In this document: positions 24,557 to 35,815 of the stretch, one piece after another | Layout of the letters: each line of letters opens with the position of its first letter | Numbering within the stretch: the stretch's first letter is position 1 | Origin: Hoplostethus atlanticus | Taxonomy: Eukaryota; Chordata; Actinopteri; Trachichthyiformes; Trachichthyidae | Assembly: GCA_034670405.1 (NCBI GenBank) | Contig: JAXDDX010000004.1 | Span: 4,260,001-4,324,000, forward strand | Direction: 5' to 3' | DNA: 64,000 bases | Notes under the pieces: model-generated | Seen by the model: only the letters and a program-made list of their open reading frames with translations | The model's database searches: none | What the model was told of the DNA's origin: nothing | Made by a program: the position numbers and the translations under genes

Positions 24557-27500
24557 AGCCACATTTCTCTGCTACAGCTTTAATTGGGGCATCCTGGACA
24601 ACTGGCAACCTGGCTATTATGTAAACTTAATGCATGCTGCAACATCATTTGAGTTTCTTTGGAGGATATATTATGCAATGTGGGAGTTGAACATTTTTAT
24701 GTTTGGAGTCCATTTGTCCTAAACGTTACCCTTTGTACAAATGCATAGCCTCCAAGTGTATTTCAGTCACTTCATGAGACCGAGTGTATGTATCTCAACT
24801 CAAAATAAAGTCATGAATATATGTTAGACAATCAAGGGGATTATTACAACATTTCAATGTCTGTGCCACTGAAAGTCTAGAGTCTGGACTGACACAGGGT
24901 GGCTGCATACTTGTTGTCATTGTAATTATGGTCTTCAGATGCTGGGTTTTATCAAACAAGATATGTTTGCACATGATCTCCTCCCACATGATGACATGAG
25001 ATAGATTTTGCCTTTGACAACAGTATTGTACATGTTGTCCTGAAAAGAACTATGTGTTGCTCACTGCCATCCAAAAAGACCCACAGTTGTTTTTTTTTAA
25101 AATTTCATAAGTTATGGGAAGGCCACTAAAATCAACCAAACTGCCACTGACTTTACATCTTAGAAGAAGCTCATCCAAAAGAAACAATGTAAAGTTAGCG
25201 CAGGTCATAATTTCAGCTCAGAACCACTGAATGCCCTCCATCATCTTGTTCAGCTTTGTACAGAAGCCAGACAGTGTCCAGCAAACATTATTCAACAAAC
25301 AAAAAGTAGATATCACAAAATGTTAGGGTGTAGCTACTGTAAACTGAATCATATAGGGTAGTTTTTCTGCTCTGGCATCATGCACAGAGTTTGAAGACTA
25401 AATTTAAAGGTAATTGCTATGACAGTGAGGAGAGAAAACTGAAATAACCCTGAGCTTTTCAAAGCTGTCATTATCATTGGAATTGTAATGACAAGGTTTA
25501 GGTCTCTTCAATAGACTTTTTGGGGTAGGACACCCACAAACATGGCATTCCTGAGGGTAACATTGCAGCATATTAATAATAGATTGCACAGCTTAGATTA
25601 CAAAGCTGGGGTCCCTTCTCATGCTTTACGGTTTCAAAGTAGCTCTTCTTTGAAAAATTCTGTTTGTAATATGCTGTGTCATGCTATATAATGACATCTT
25701 ACATGGAGGTCTTTGGTAGAGATGGCACTGCACATTTACATGACATTTTAAAATGATTAGGCTACCGATAGTTTTTTTTCTTTGGATTAATTAAGTTTAT
25801 TGCATGTCGTTCTAGAATGAAATGTAAAATTTCTAAAATTTCTGCTGTTTCAATATCAAAATGAATACAACAGTTTATTTGGAAGATGCACTTGTCAAGC
25901 CATTGTCCGCATCACATGATAATTGCAACATAAAAGTAGGTCTGTGTGTTGAAGACTACAGCACGCTATGATTCATGACATGAAGAGTGTCAAGCGCCAT
26001 AAGGTGGTTCACAGCTGTCAAAACACTGCACATTATCCATAATTATGCTTACATACTACAATGTGTGTGTGTGTGAACATCACTCCGATTTGACAGAGCA
26101 AGAATATACCGACCGAACCGAACATCTTAGAATGAAAAATGGCACTCTTTGCAGACAAGACATGACCTCTTCGGTCTCTGATAGGACACGTTTGGATGAA
26201 GTGTGATTGACCAGACTATCACACTGTGAACATGGCATACAGGGTATCTGCTGGCACAAGTCAGTGAAAGGTCTTGCACATGGATGCTTTGATAGGGGTA
26301 AAAGACCATTCTGGTGAGCCACAGGATTGAAAAAAGTAGCCACAGTATTTAGAAAAAAGGAAGGAGGAAAGAAAGTCCAATATTTTTAGTCCAAATTACA
26401 GTGTTGGAACAGTGCTTTGCATAGCGGAGTGTCCTGGGACTGGAATGGCATGATGGGTGAACAGTGGTGCCAAGCCCCACCCTCCCCACATTGTCCTTTC
26501 TGTGGACCTGCTCTCTGCAGTCCCTTGTGCCCATCTGCAGGACCTCTGCCCCCACCCCTTCTCACCCGCCTGGCTGGGCAGGCTGCAGTTTCTGCCTCAC
26601 TCACCCACTTGATGAGGTGAAACAGCTTCATTGAGAATGTAAGCAGAGTTAGGTCAGGATTGGGACAGGGTCAGTTTACCAGGGACGCCTCAATTGCTAG
26701 ACAACCGTTGCCTCCTGTTCCAGCCTTCTATCCTCGTCCTGTTGATACAAAGTGGGCGAAGAATATCACAGCCCAATACAAATCTCAGTTCACGTAAGGT
26801 CTCTGAGTTACTGTGCCTCTGTGCTCCACTGCCATGGGATATCCTTAGTGCCTCTGCCTTTTCCCCTGAAATCTGCAGCTCTGAACATTACATGGGAATA
26901 CTTAAGTTGATACACTACAGCATGGTGTAATCCTTGCCAGCCACCCACCTAAATCAGAGAAACAACTACTCATGCTTTTCATGCATTCTCTCGTGAAACG
27001 TGCCTTAACTGCCCAAATATTTTCCCTTGGAAAGGCTGTGGTTAACACAGGGATGAGTGGGAGTGAGATGATTGCTAACATTCTTTTAACATTTTGTGCC
27101 AGTTGGAGTGTAAGTCACATTTGCATGTCTTTTTTGAAAAGTAAGCTTGGTGAAAGTGTTGCAACAGATTTTCTAATGTGGTGATTCTTGTACACGTCAT
27201 GATTGTAGCATTAAGAGTGAGTTGTGATGCATCGTAGGGCATTTCTATACATGCAAGTCATCATTCCAGCTGCTGAAAATGATCTGTCAGGTAGTAATGT
27301 AAAATACACCCAGCAACTCCTCTGCCCTACAATGACTCATATTTTCAGTTTGAAACCTGTCATTCTTCTTTTGGGGTTTCTCTTGATCCTAATGTCATTT
27401 TAAATGGCCCCCACAAAGTCCCTACCTTATTTTCTCCTTGAAGTCCAAAATAACTGTGAGCATTTGAAAATTGTAGTAGTAGTAGCTATGACATTAGTAA

Positions 27501-27807
27501 CAGCAAGATGTAGTTTCAAAACACAAATTAGGTGTTTCTGTGTTTATAAAAAGCAAGCGGTTCTAAATTCAAGTCATCTACTGTGAAATAGAAAGTTTGT
27601 TACATCACCGCTAATTTAGGTAAAAGGCCAAATTTAAGCACTTGTGAAAGTAAAAAAACTTGTAGAGTGAAGGAATTCTCGAGGCAAGTTACTCTGTAAG
27701 TCTTAATTAAATACACCCATAAAATGTATTTTAAGACCATTGCTCTACATTTCTGTGTGAACCATTCATTTTGATGTCCTGATAAATCCCTTTTTCTTCT
27801 TTTAGGG

Positions 27808-27896
27808 GGATTTTTGGCTCCAGATTACCCACCAAAGATGAAGAGGGGAAAAACATAAAGCCAAAAATAATCTTTAAAAAATGGAAACGCTGCTGG
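27808..27896 (+). other. candidate noncoding 5' exon of entpd5
   Basis: A pyrimidine-rich acceptor (TTTTTCTTCTTTTAG) and a strong donor (CTGCTG|GTAAGC) bound an 89-bp segment about 320 bp before the entpd5 ATG. It is not open in a useful frame. It could be an upstream leader exon from a second promoter; chance splice signals are the alternative. Confidence 0.35.
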
Positions 27897-28018
27897 TAAG
27901 CAGGTACTCAGTCTCCAGCTCACACAGGAGGGGGGACTCTTGGAGGAGCTGGGATGGACCGCCACAGGATTGGTTGATGGCTTATGTCGGTGTGGCCCCA
28001 TGCCAAGCCCTTATGTCT

Positions 28019-28025
28019 TTATATA
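28019..28025 (+). promoter_or_regulatory. TATA box of entpd5
   Basis: TTATATA about 195 bp upstream of the entpd5 ATG, with an inverted CCAAT (ATTGG near 27969) about 50 bp further upstream. The spacing fits a core promoter starting transcription near 28050. Confidence 0.5.
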
Positions 28026-28219
28026 CTGTAAACAGATGACCGGACAGTCCTGAGTGTGCACTGTGATCCACTCTGCCTCTGTCACCTCAGCCGGCTGCAA
28101 CAACTGTGGTCTCTGCGGCTCCTCGGAACAGGCCCTCTCTCACCAGCATCCACAGAAGCTTTTTCCTTAGCTGTTTTTGAAAAGTTACTAGCTGCTTCTC
28201 CTCTCCGGGTGTGAAAACA

Positions 28220-31200
28220 ATGGCTATGCAGAGCCTGATCTTAACCGTATCCGTGTGGCTTCTGGCTGGGAGCCTCCTAGCAGAGGCGACCTACTACCGG
28301 CACCACCGCTTCGTCCCCCACTACCGCTACCGCGAGCACTCCGCCAACGCGGAAAACCTCCTACCGGAGGTCTCCAACCCGGTCCCAGAAGCCTCCCAGC
28401 CTGCCATCCAGACCTACCCTGAGATTCCCGAGGTGTTTCACCCGGCGCCCGAAGCCATCCACCCTATACCTGAAGCTTTCCATCCGGTACCTGAAGTCTT
28501 CCACCCAGCACCTGCGCCTTATCATCCACCTGAGGTTTTCCAGCTCGAGTCCGGATCCTCCCCACCTGCCAACATGAACCGTGTTTTCCATGGGATCATG
28601 TTCGACGCTGGGAGCACGGGCACCAGGATCCACATCTATAAGTTCATCCAGAAAGACCCAGGTGAGTGTTTCTTTCCGATAGGGCTTCACATGCTGCTGG
28701 CTCCCCACAGTGAGTCTGGCTGCTGTTAGGTCATTCGCTGTGTGGTGTAAAGACGAACACGTCCCGGCGGGGTGGGGAGAGCGCGCGTGGGCAACACAGT
28801 CTAAAAGTAGATGAGTTGGACTTTTAATTTAATTTCCATTTCTCAACTCTGAGCAGACTTGAAAGTGAATCTGGATTTAGCCTACCCTCTAAATATCATG
28901 AGTTGTAAATTAAAACTTATATTTACTACCTATAATACATTTTTTTATTTTTTTTATTTTACTGTATTGTAGGCTACTATACTGTTATTACTCTGGTTTA
29001 TAGTGTGCTCTCTGACACCCACTTCTCTTTTAGTTGAGCTGCCTGTTCTGGACAATGAAATGTACCACGCAGTGAAGCCGGGTTTGTCTGCTTATAAAGA
29101 CAACCCTGAGGAGGTATGTATGCCTTGTTTGCCATTACTCATTATTAATAACCAGATATTAGGGTGTTGTCCGCTGTCTGCAAACCACTGGGATTGTCTT
29201 TGGGTTGGGTTCATGTGATGTAGAGACAATGTAATTACAAGAATTCCTCCTGCTACAAGATCCTGCCATTACGTTGTTTGTCTTTACCTTCAGTTTACTT
29301 TCAGATGATGAGAAGTGTATGTTTTAAACCTTTGATTGTTGGATAAATCAGTTTGGTTATGAAATGTTACCCATTCATTCAGTCATTCATTCATTCTTTA
29401 TTGGTGATGTTATGTGGCTGTGACTGTGCTGGTTTTAACGGCTTGCTATCCCTTCCTCAGGGTGGCAATACCGTCAGACAGCTGCTGAAGATTGCCAAGA
29501 AGACCATCCCAGAGGAGGAATGGAAGCAGACCCCAGTGGTCCTGAAAGCCACAGCAGGTCTACGTCTGCTGCCTGAAGACAAGGCCAACGCTCTTCTGAA
29601 TGAGGTGAGGCACGTTTTCTCCCTACCCTCAGACAGTTTGGCACGGACACTACCCGTCCTGCCAAGGAGCGGGATGAGAAACCACTAAGTGCTTACAAGT
29701 GTCCCCGAAAAAAATGTCTGCCCGTTTGGTGGCTATCATGTTGTAAAAAAACAGCTGTTGTGGGGTTGTGTGGAGTAGCCATATTTGTCATTTAAATTAT
29801 TAACTGCAGGCTACTGTTCCAACCATGCTTGTGGTTGAATAGTCTGTCACTCTGAGATAGGACAGACACAGCTTGTTTGTCGGAGTCTAGATAGACGATT
29901 TCCTTGCGTAGGTTAGGACAACAGTGCCGTTTTATCACATGGTTGGTGGATGATAATAATAAAATATGAATGCATCCTTTCCATAGGTGCGAGAGGTATT
30001 TGATGAGTCCCCATTCTTTGTGCCAAACAACAGCGTCTCCATCATGAATGGAACAAATGAAGGTCAGTCACCTTTAATGTCCTATTACCAGTTTGTTCAG
30101 AATGCAAACGTTTTTCATTTGATGTTAGAAAATGACTCATTGTGGTGAGTGTTGACTGAGGTATCGTCTGACCAGGTGACAACCTCATTCACTAAGGATC
30201 TATCTACCAATGCTGCTCTCATAAAAGTCTTTTTTTTATAAGAGCTCTACCTCAGAGACAATTAAATATTGTTGCCTGAGTTGCTGTCCCACGCCCAATA
30301 ATTTAAAGTGATCCTCCACATCACTCATTAAGACACCCTCACTAAGTTATGTTTCATCATACAGTATGTGTCATTCATTATCCTCAGTTTATGGGCGCAA
30401 TAACTTGACATCTGAGACAATTGTAATTACCTGGGCTGGTCTGCAATCCTACATGTTAGACCGACACTTTAATATCAGCCCAATGAAACACAGCTAGACT
30501 AAAGCATTAGTCATCTCCAGTTAGGGCTTATCCTTTAAGCTTGAACATGCTTTTTACGTGAGTTGTAGTGAATAGCGAGCACTTGTCATGGTTTTACTAA
30601 TGCAGGCATATTATTCCATGTGCCGTTTTAGGAATCCTGGCCTGGGTCACAGTGAACTTCCTCACAGGTAAGACATTGCCTGTGTTTTGCTATGGTGGTG
30701 TTAGCGGTCAGGAGGCTCATATCTCAGGCTCCAATGTACACAGAAGCCCAGCAGTGAAAGACTCTTGTCTCCTGTCTGCGGATCTAAACTTGAATCATTG
30801 GTCCCAATCTAGTTGCAATAACAAGCGACATTTCCTCACATTTTATACGGCTAGTGTAGCATCCTATTTATTTAAAAACCCACCTTGAGTTTTAAACTCT
30901 TGATGGCCACAGACAACATCTGCACACTTGCAGTAATATCCGTAAGCATGCATCATTCTGACACTAGTGGTTGTAAAATGAATGAATTCTGAATAAAGTG
31001 AGCCAATGATGCACAAGGTCATCCAGTGTACCCTGTTTACAGCGGTGATGATGGATAGCACCCTCTGTTAAGTTTTCTATATTCAGTGTTCTGCCTGTTT
31101 GCCTCAGGTCACTTGTATTCCAACACAAAGAAGACAGTGGGGATCCTGGATTTGGGTGGAGGATCCACACAGATCACGTTCCTCCCCAAGTCAAAGGTGA

Positions 31201-34109
31201 ATGAAACATGTTTCATTTGGTGATTGAATATATTTGAAAAATGTTGATGAGTGTTACCAACAACAAACCACTGAACATTTCCCTTTGGTCCAACAGAAAA
31301 CAGTTCACTCTGCTCCGCCCAGTTACATTGCCCAATTCAACATGTTCAACCATACCTATCAAGTCTACACACACAGGTAAATAACAGATGGGAAAATCAC
31401 ATGTATTAGTATTATGTTGAATAGTATTGAATGTGCTGAAATGAATTTAATTAACAGCTATCAAAAAAACATATGCATCGCCATTAATGTATTTCACCCT
31501 CACATAGCTACCTTGGAAATGGACTTTATGCTGCCCGACTGGCAACTCTCGGAGCACTAGGAGCTGATGGTAGAGTATCCAGTTCCTCTTATCATTGCAT
31601 TCTCTGTCAGGGAAGTCATGTATCGATTTGTACAATGGCACTAATTTCTTGTTTTTACTTTCTCAGGTCTAGATTGGAAAATCTTCACTAGCTCCTGCCT
31701 ACCCAAGAAGTTCAGAGAGGATGTGGCTTTTGGAGGAATCACCTACAAAGTCAGCGGAATTCCAGACGGTAAGATTAAAGTACTTTGAGGTTTTGATCGC
31801 CTTCCCAGTCCCTTGGATCCAGTAATCCCTGCATTCCTTTCCGAACTCTGGAACACAATAGAATATGATATAGTATAGTCCCAGATGAGAGCATTTTTTC
31901 ATTGGAGTTTCTGGGACCTTGGCGCCAAACGCATGTTTTGTCATTCTCTCTGCCTTCCCTCTTGAACGATTATACTGCAGTCAACCTTGTATTTAAATGA
32001 AAAGAAAACTGTCAGTTAACTTCACAAATAAGGCAGTCACTCCCATACCACAGTCAAGTAGCCAAAAGATACTGGGCTAGTCCCCGAGCTGTTATTTTTC
32101 TGTGTAACGAGTGGTTTGATCTTGACCGCTCACAATTATGTGGTAAAAATAGACAGCCCAACAGGGCAGTGCTAAGTGCCGCTCTTGTCAGCACATGGTT
32201 TCTCTGGCTCAACCTAGCCAACCAGTCCCAAGGGGCTGTGTGAAAGTGGTCTTTCTGGGGCTTCCCTTGTATAACCGTCTTGTGAACCCCGGGCTTCAAC
32301 CCTGTCTGACCTCAGACTAAGACTCCAGACTCTCCTCTTTGCATTCCATCCTACACCGCCTCCATGTACCCTCAAGTCACCCTTCGTCTACTCTGCCGAT
32401 TTTCAATGTTAGTTTAATAATTATTTGACGCTCCTCTCTCCAGGCTATGCAGGCTATAAGCTGTGCTACTATGAGGTGACGAAAGTCATCAAAGGAATCG
32501 TGCACCAGCCTTATGAAGTGAAGGGCAGCAGCATCTTCTACGCTTTCTCCTACTACTTTGATAGAGCTGTGGAGTCAGGCCTTATTGGTGAGTGGGCACA
32601 GAGCAGCAAATCACATTCCAATATCATTTTCTCTCAAGTAAATTGTCATCTAAAATAGGCATGTTGATGTGTTTTGTTTTTTTCTCACAGATAGCAGTCG
32701 AGGTGGTGTAGTTGAAGTCAGGGATTTTAAGAAGAGGGCCAAGGAAGGTGAGAGTCAAATATTTTCTTCTCTTGGTCTGAGTAAACTGTGGTTGTATTGA
32801 TTCAGAGCACAAAGTACAAACAAGGAACTTTTTTATGTTTATTTACATATTTCAGAAGCCAACAATCTTACAGGCTTCACATATCAGTCTTCTAACCACT
32901 AACTCTTCCTGCAAAACACACACCGTTCTAATTGACACAAGCACTGAACCTTGTTTGTGCCCAAATACCTTGGCACAATTGTGGCAGCTTGGCACAGCCT
33001 ATCCTGGCACATAGGCTTTATTTGGCCAGTAAATATACCAAATTATTTGCTTAAATGTCTCATGGGTAGAGACAGATCATAACACAGAAATGTATTTTAT
33101 TATAGTGCTTTGCAATATATATTGACATCACTATAAAATGCCTTTGCATGTTTGACTGATGCTCGCTGTCATCAACTGTGTGTAGCACTTAGTAGTGTCC
33201 ATGTAGAACCAGATTTATAGAAAGCAGGAATGAGTTGGTGTGTTATGTAAGCCTGTTTGTGTTGAGAACACTGTCACATGGTCTCGAGGAACAAGTCTGG
33301 CTCAGGCTGGGCTGGCAGCTGAGCTGAGTCTGTCTGGCCCCGGCAGCGGGGCACCTGACAGCCACACACCACCTGGGGGCTGACACATACTGAAACACAC
33401 TGTGTACAAGACTGTTTCACTCTGCCACCCACCCTCAGCCTTGTGCTGACCCTCAGCCAGTCGCCTCGCACCTCCCTGCCTATTCAGCCAAACAAAACAG
33501 AAAGGTCATCTTCTAATCATGTAGCACAAAGGTTAGAAAAGGTGTTTTTTATCATTATGTGGAACATGATTCCATCGTGTGATGCAACAAGGTGTCTCAG
33601 TCAAATGCCTTCTTTGCTTTCTGTCAGTGGTATGTGAAACCCGTGTTAATGTCATGTCGTGACCACATGTCTGAACGTTGTGGCTTGTTGTGTTTGCAGT
33701 GTGCAACAAGATGACCAAGTACCGTGCTATCAGCCCCTTCCTCTGCATGGATATGACATATATCACTTGTCTGCTGAAGGAGGGCTTTGGCTTCAAGGAC
33801 ACCACTGTGCTGCAGGTGAGCCAGTCAGGAGCAGGTTACTGGGGACAATGGATGTGGGAGACAGGCTAGGCAAAGAGGAAAGCTTGGTCCAAATATGTCT
33901 ATAATCACAGGAACATTTATCATAAAATGTAATCATGTTTATCTACATGACAATAGATGTGGGAAATGGTTTGCTTCAGTCTGGTTATGGTTTGATGGAA
34001 ATACTCTTCACACTTTGTTCAACAGCTAGCCAAGAAGGTGAACAACGTGGAGACAAGCTGGGCCCTGGGGGCGACCTTTGACCACTTCCGTAACCTCAAC
34101 ATCCACTAA
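28220..34109 (+). CDS. entpd5: ectonucleoside triphosphate diphosphohydrolase 5
   Basis: Thirteen exons (28220-28661, 29034-29113, 29461-29604, 29987-30062, 30632-30667, 31108-31196, 31297-31376, 31508-31569, 31667-31768, 32444-32587, 32691-32747, 33700-33815, 34026-34109) give 503 aa. ENTPD5 is a soluble ER or secreted UDPase/GDPase; zebrafish entpd5a is required for bone mineralisation. Residues 1-23 form a signal peptide. The apyrase regions are present: GIMFDAGSTGTRIHIYKF, VVLKATAGLRLLP, SIMNGTNEGILAWVTVNFLT, VGILDLGGGSTQITF and the terminal NNVETSWALGATF. There is no C-terminal membrane segment, as expected. Between signal peptide and apyrase domain lies a ~100-residue proline- and histidine-rich spacer with seven-residue repeats, longer than in human. 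ATG at 28220 is the first in frame and starts the signal peptide. Synteny suggests the entpd5a copy. Confidence 0.95.
28430..28540 (+). repeat. 21-bp coding tandem repeat in entpd5 exon 1
   Basis: Four units of 21 bp (28430-28513) encode EVFHPAP, EAIHPIP, EAFHPVP and EVFHPAP, followed by a degraded unit APYHPP and another EVF. The copies differ mainly at third positions and in the conservative residues Val/Ala/Ile/Phe, so the repeat is old enough to have diverged while keeping its pattern. Confidence 0.85.
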
Positions 34110-35586
34110 GGACAGCTCACTGTCACTGCAGCAGGCACTGAGAGGGACAGCCTGTCACTGTGGGGCTTCCCTTCCTCCATCCACCCTCGATCAGCCCCTC
34201 CCTCATAGACACACCCGGTCCCACCACACTCCTTCAGCTGTCCCCTTCTCCCTTCTCCCTCCCTCCTCGACCTCAGCACCCTGCAAATACTCCAAGAACT
34301 GTTGAAAAAGAAATCACTATATTTTTTATAAGGCCAGCTATTTCTACTGTATGCTAAACCCAGAATTGGTGAGGTGTCTTTTATTTTTGTAAAGATAAGC
34401 GTTTACATTTTTGCTTCCTTATGGGTGTCTGATATGAAATGTCTTACTCAACTACCTGTAAGTGTGTAGAGGGTAGTTTATAAGCAATACAACCAGTCAT
34501 GGTATTTAGGGAATTTTGGTGCTTACTGTGGTCCTGGTGTGCACTGTACAGTACATACAGTGGATTGGTTGCAGGAAATGCAACCATTAGTTGTTTTTCT
34601 AAATGCTTGCAAATCAATCTCTTTATCTAAGTAGTAAATTGTTCTACAGGACTGGGAAAAAACATTAGCCCTTAAAAAATTCTAGACAAGTGGGAGACAT
34701 CATTGGAAATAGAGTAGTTGACAATCCAAAAAGCTTCTTTTCCTTCAACTTTGCACATAACACTTTAATTGCAGATATTGTAGCTAAAACACGGTCTGTT
34801 GCTTTGATGTCTACAGAGTTGTACATATTCATCGAGGAGTGTTGGATTCACTATGACTCAAGAAAACACTGTGGAGGAATGAGACTCACAGAGTGTGTTG
34901 CATAACTGAATACTGTTATATGTATGAAGTTAATGCCTGTATTTGAAAGTTCAGCCATGTTTATTTGTTTTGTCTAGAGTGGAGCAGTTCCTATCAAAGC
35001 GTGGCTAAATTGCAGTGCCCCCAAGTCCAAACTATATCTTAGACTAGCAATGGAAAAACCTGTCATCAAGCTTAGCTAGCGCATCCCACAACATCATTCA
35101 CAGACATAAAACACACAGAAATTGCACAGAAACACAGAAATTATGTTGAAAAAAAAATCTTAATCGTGTCCATGGCTGCTTGTTGGGACGTAGCTGGTTG
35201 GCCTACACTAAATGCCGTTTGTAATTTTTTTCTTGTGAACTGTACAAATATTTAAATAACTGAAAGATTATCTAATTATAGAGTATTATAATAATCTTTG
35301 TGTCCGATATAATGTTTGAACATTTTGTGTAACTGCTCTCCAAACCATGCCTGTCTTTTCAGTATTCAACATGTTCAATAACTACTGCTGTATATAATAC
35401 CATAATGTAAACTTTTATTAGTGAAGTAGTTTGACCCAAACTGCTTTTACATTGCAAAAAATGTAATGCTGCACAATTGCTCAAAAATGCCTCCATGTTC
35501 ATCAGTTGAATCACCTGATGCCATGTGTAAATTGTGTTATGAAAACCATGTCAGTGAAATAAGTGTATACTATACATGTATGTTTT

Positions 35587-35592
35587 AATAAA
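35587..35592 (+). promoter_or_regulatory. polyadenylation signal of entpd5
   Basis: AATAAA in TTTTAATAAAACATG, the last canonical plus-strand signal before the convergent coq6 gene. Confidence 0.6.
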
Positions 35593-35776
35593 ACATGAAA
35601 AATGAGCTTTGTGCAAATGTATACTTTTTTTTATCTGGTAATCAGGTGTTATTGGGTACAGTTCAGTACTCTGGGGTCTCGGTTTATTTTACCTTTAGAC
35701 CTATCTAGAAATTAGGTTCTGGTGTTCCTCCTGTTGCTCCAGTTATAACAAGAAATACATAAGAGTAAAATAAAAC

Positions 35777-35782
35777 TTTATT
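35777..35782 (-). promoter_or_regulatory. polyadenylation signal of coq6
   Basis: AATAAA on the minus strand 34 bp after the coq6 stop codon, giving a short 3' UTR. Confidence 0.6.
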
Positions 35783-35815
35783 AATTTACACTTTTACATT
35801 CCATTCACAAATGCA

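Larger units (their letters stand above)
24366..28219. other. intergenic region between divergent bbof1 and entpd5
   Basis: The left end is the bbof1 promoter with two X-boxes. Between about 24800 and 27700 I see only scattered short frames with no splice-consistent coding signal. The right end holds a possible noncoding exon (27808-27896) and a TATA-type promoter for entpd5. Most of the tissue-specific control of entpd5 could lie here, but I see no specific element. Confidence 0.5.
34110..35815. other. entpd5 3' UTR converging on coq6 3' end
   Basis: The entpd5 3' UTR is about 1.5 kb and ends near an AATAAA at 35587-35592. The coq6 signal lies on the other strand at 35777-35782. No other gene is seen. 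Confidence 0.65.

Noticed and set aside
28361..28708. 115-codon minus-strand frame
   Set aside because: It is antisense to the repeat-rich first exon of entpd5 and has no independent signals.
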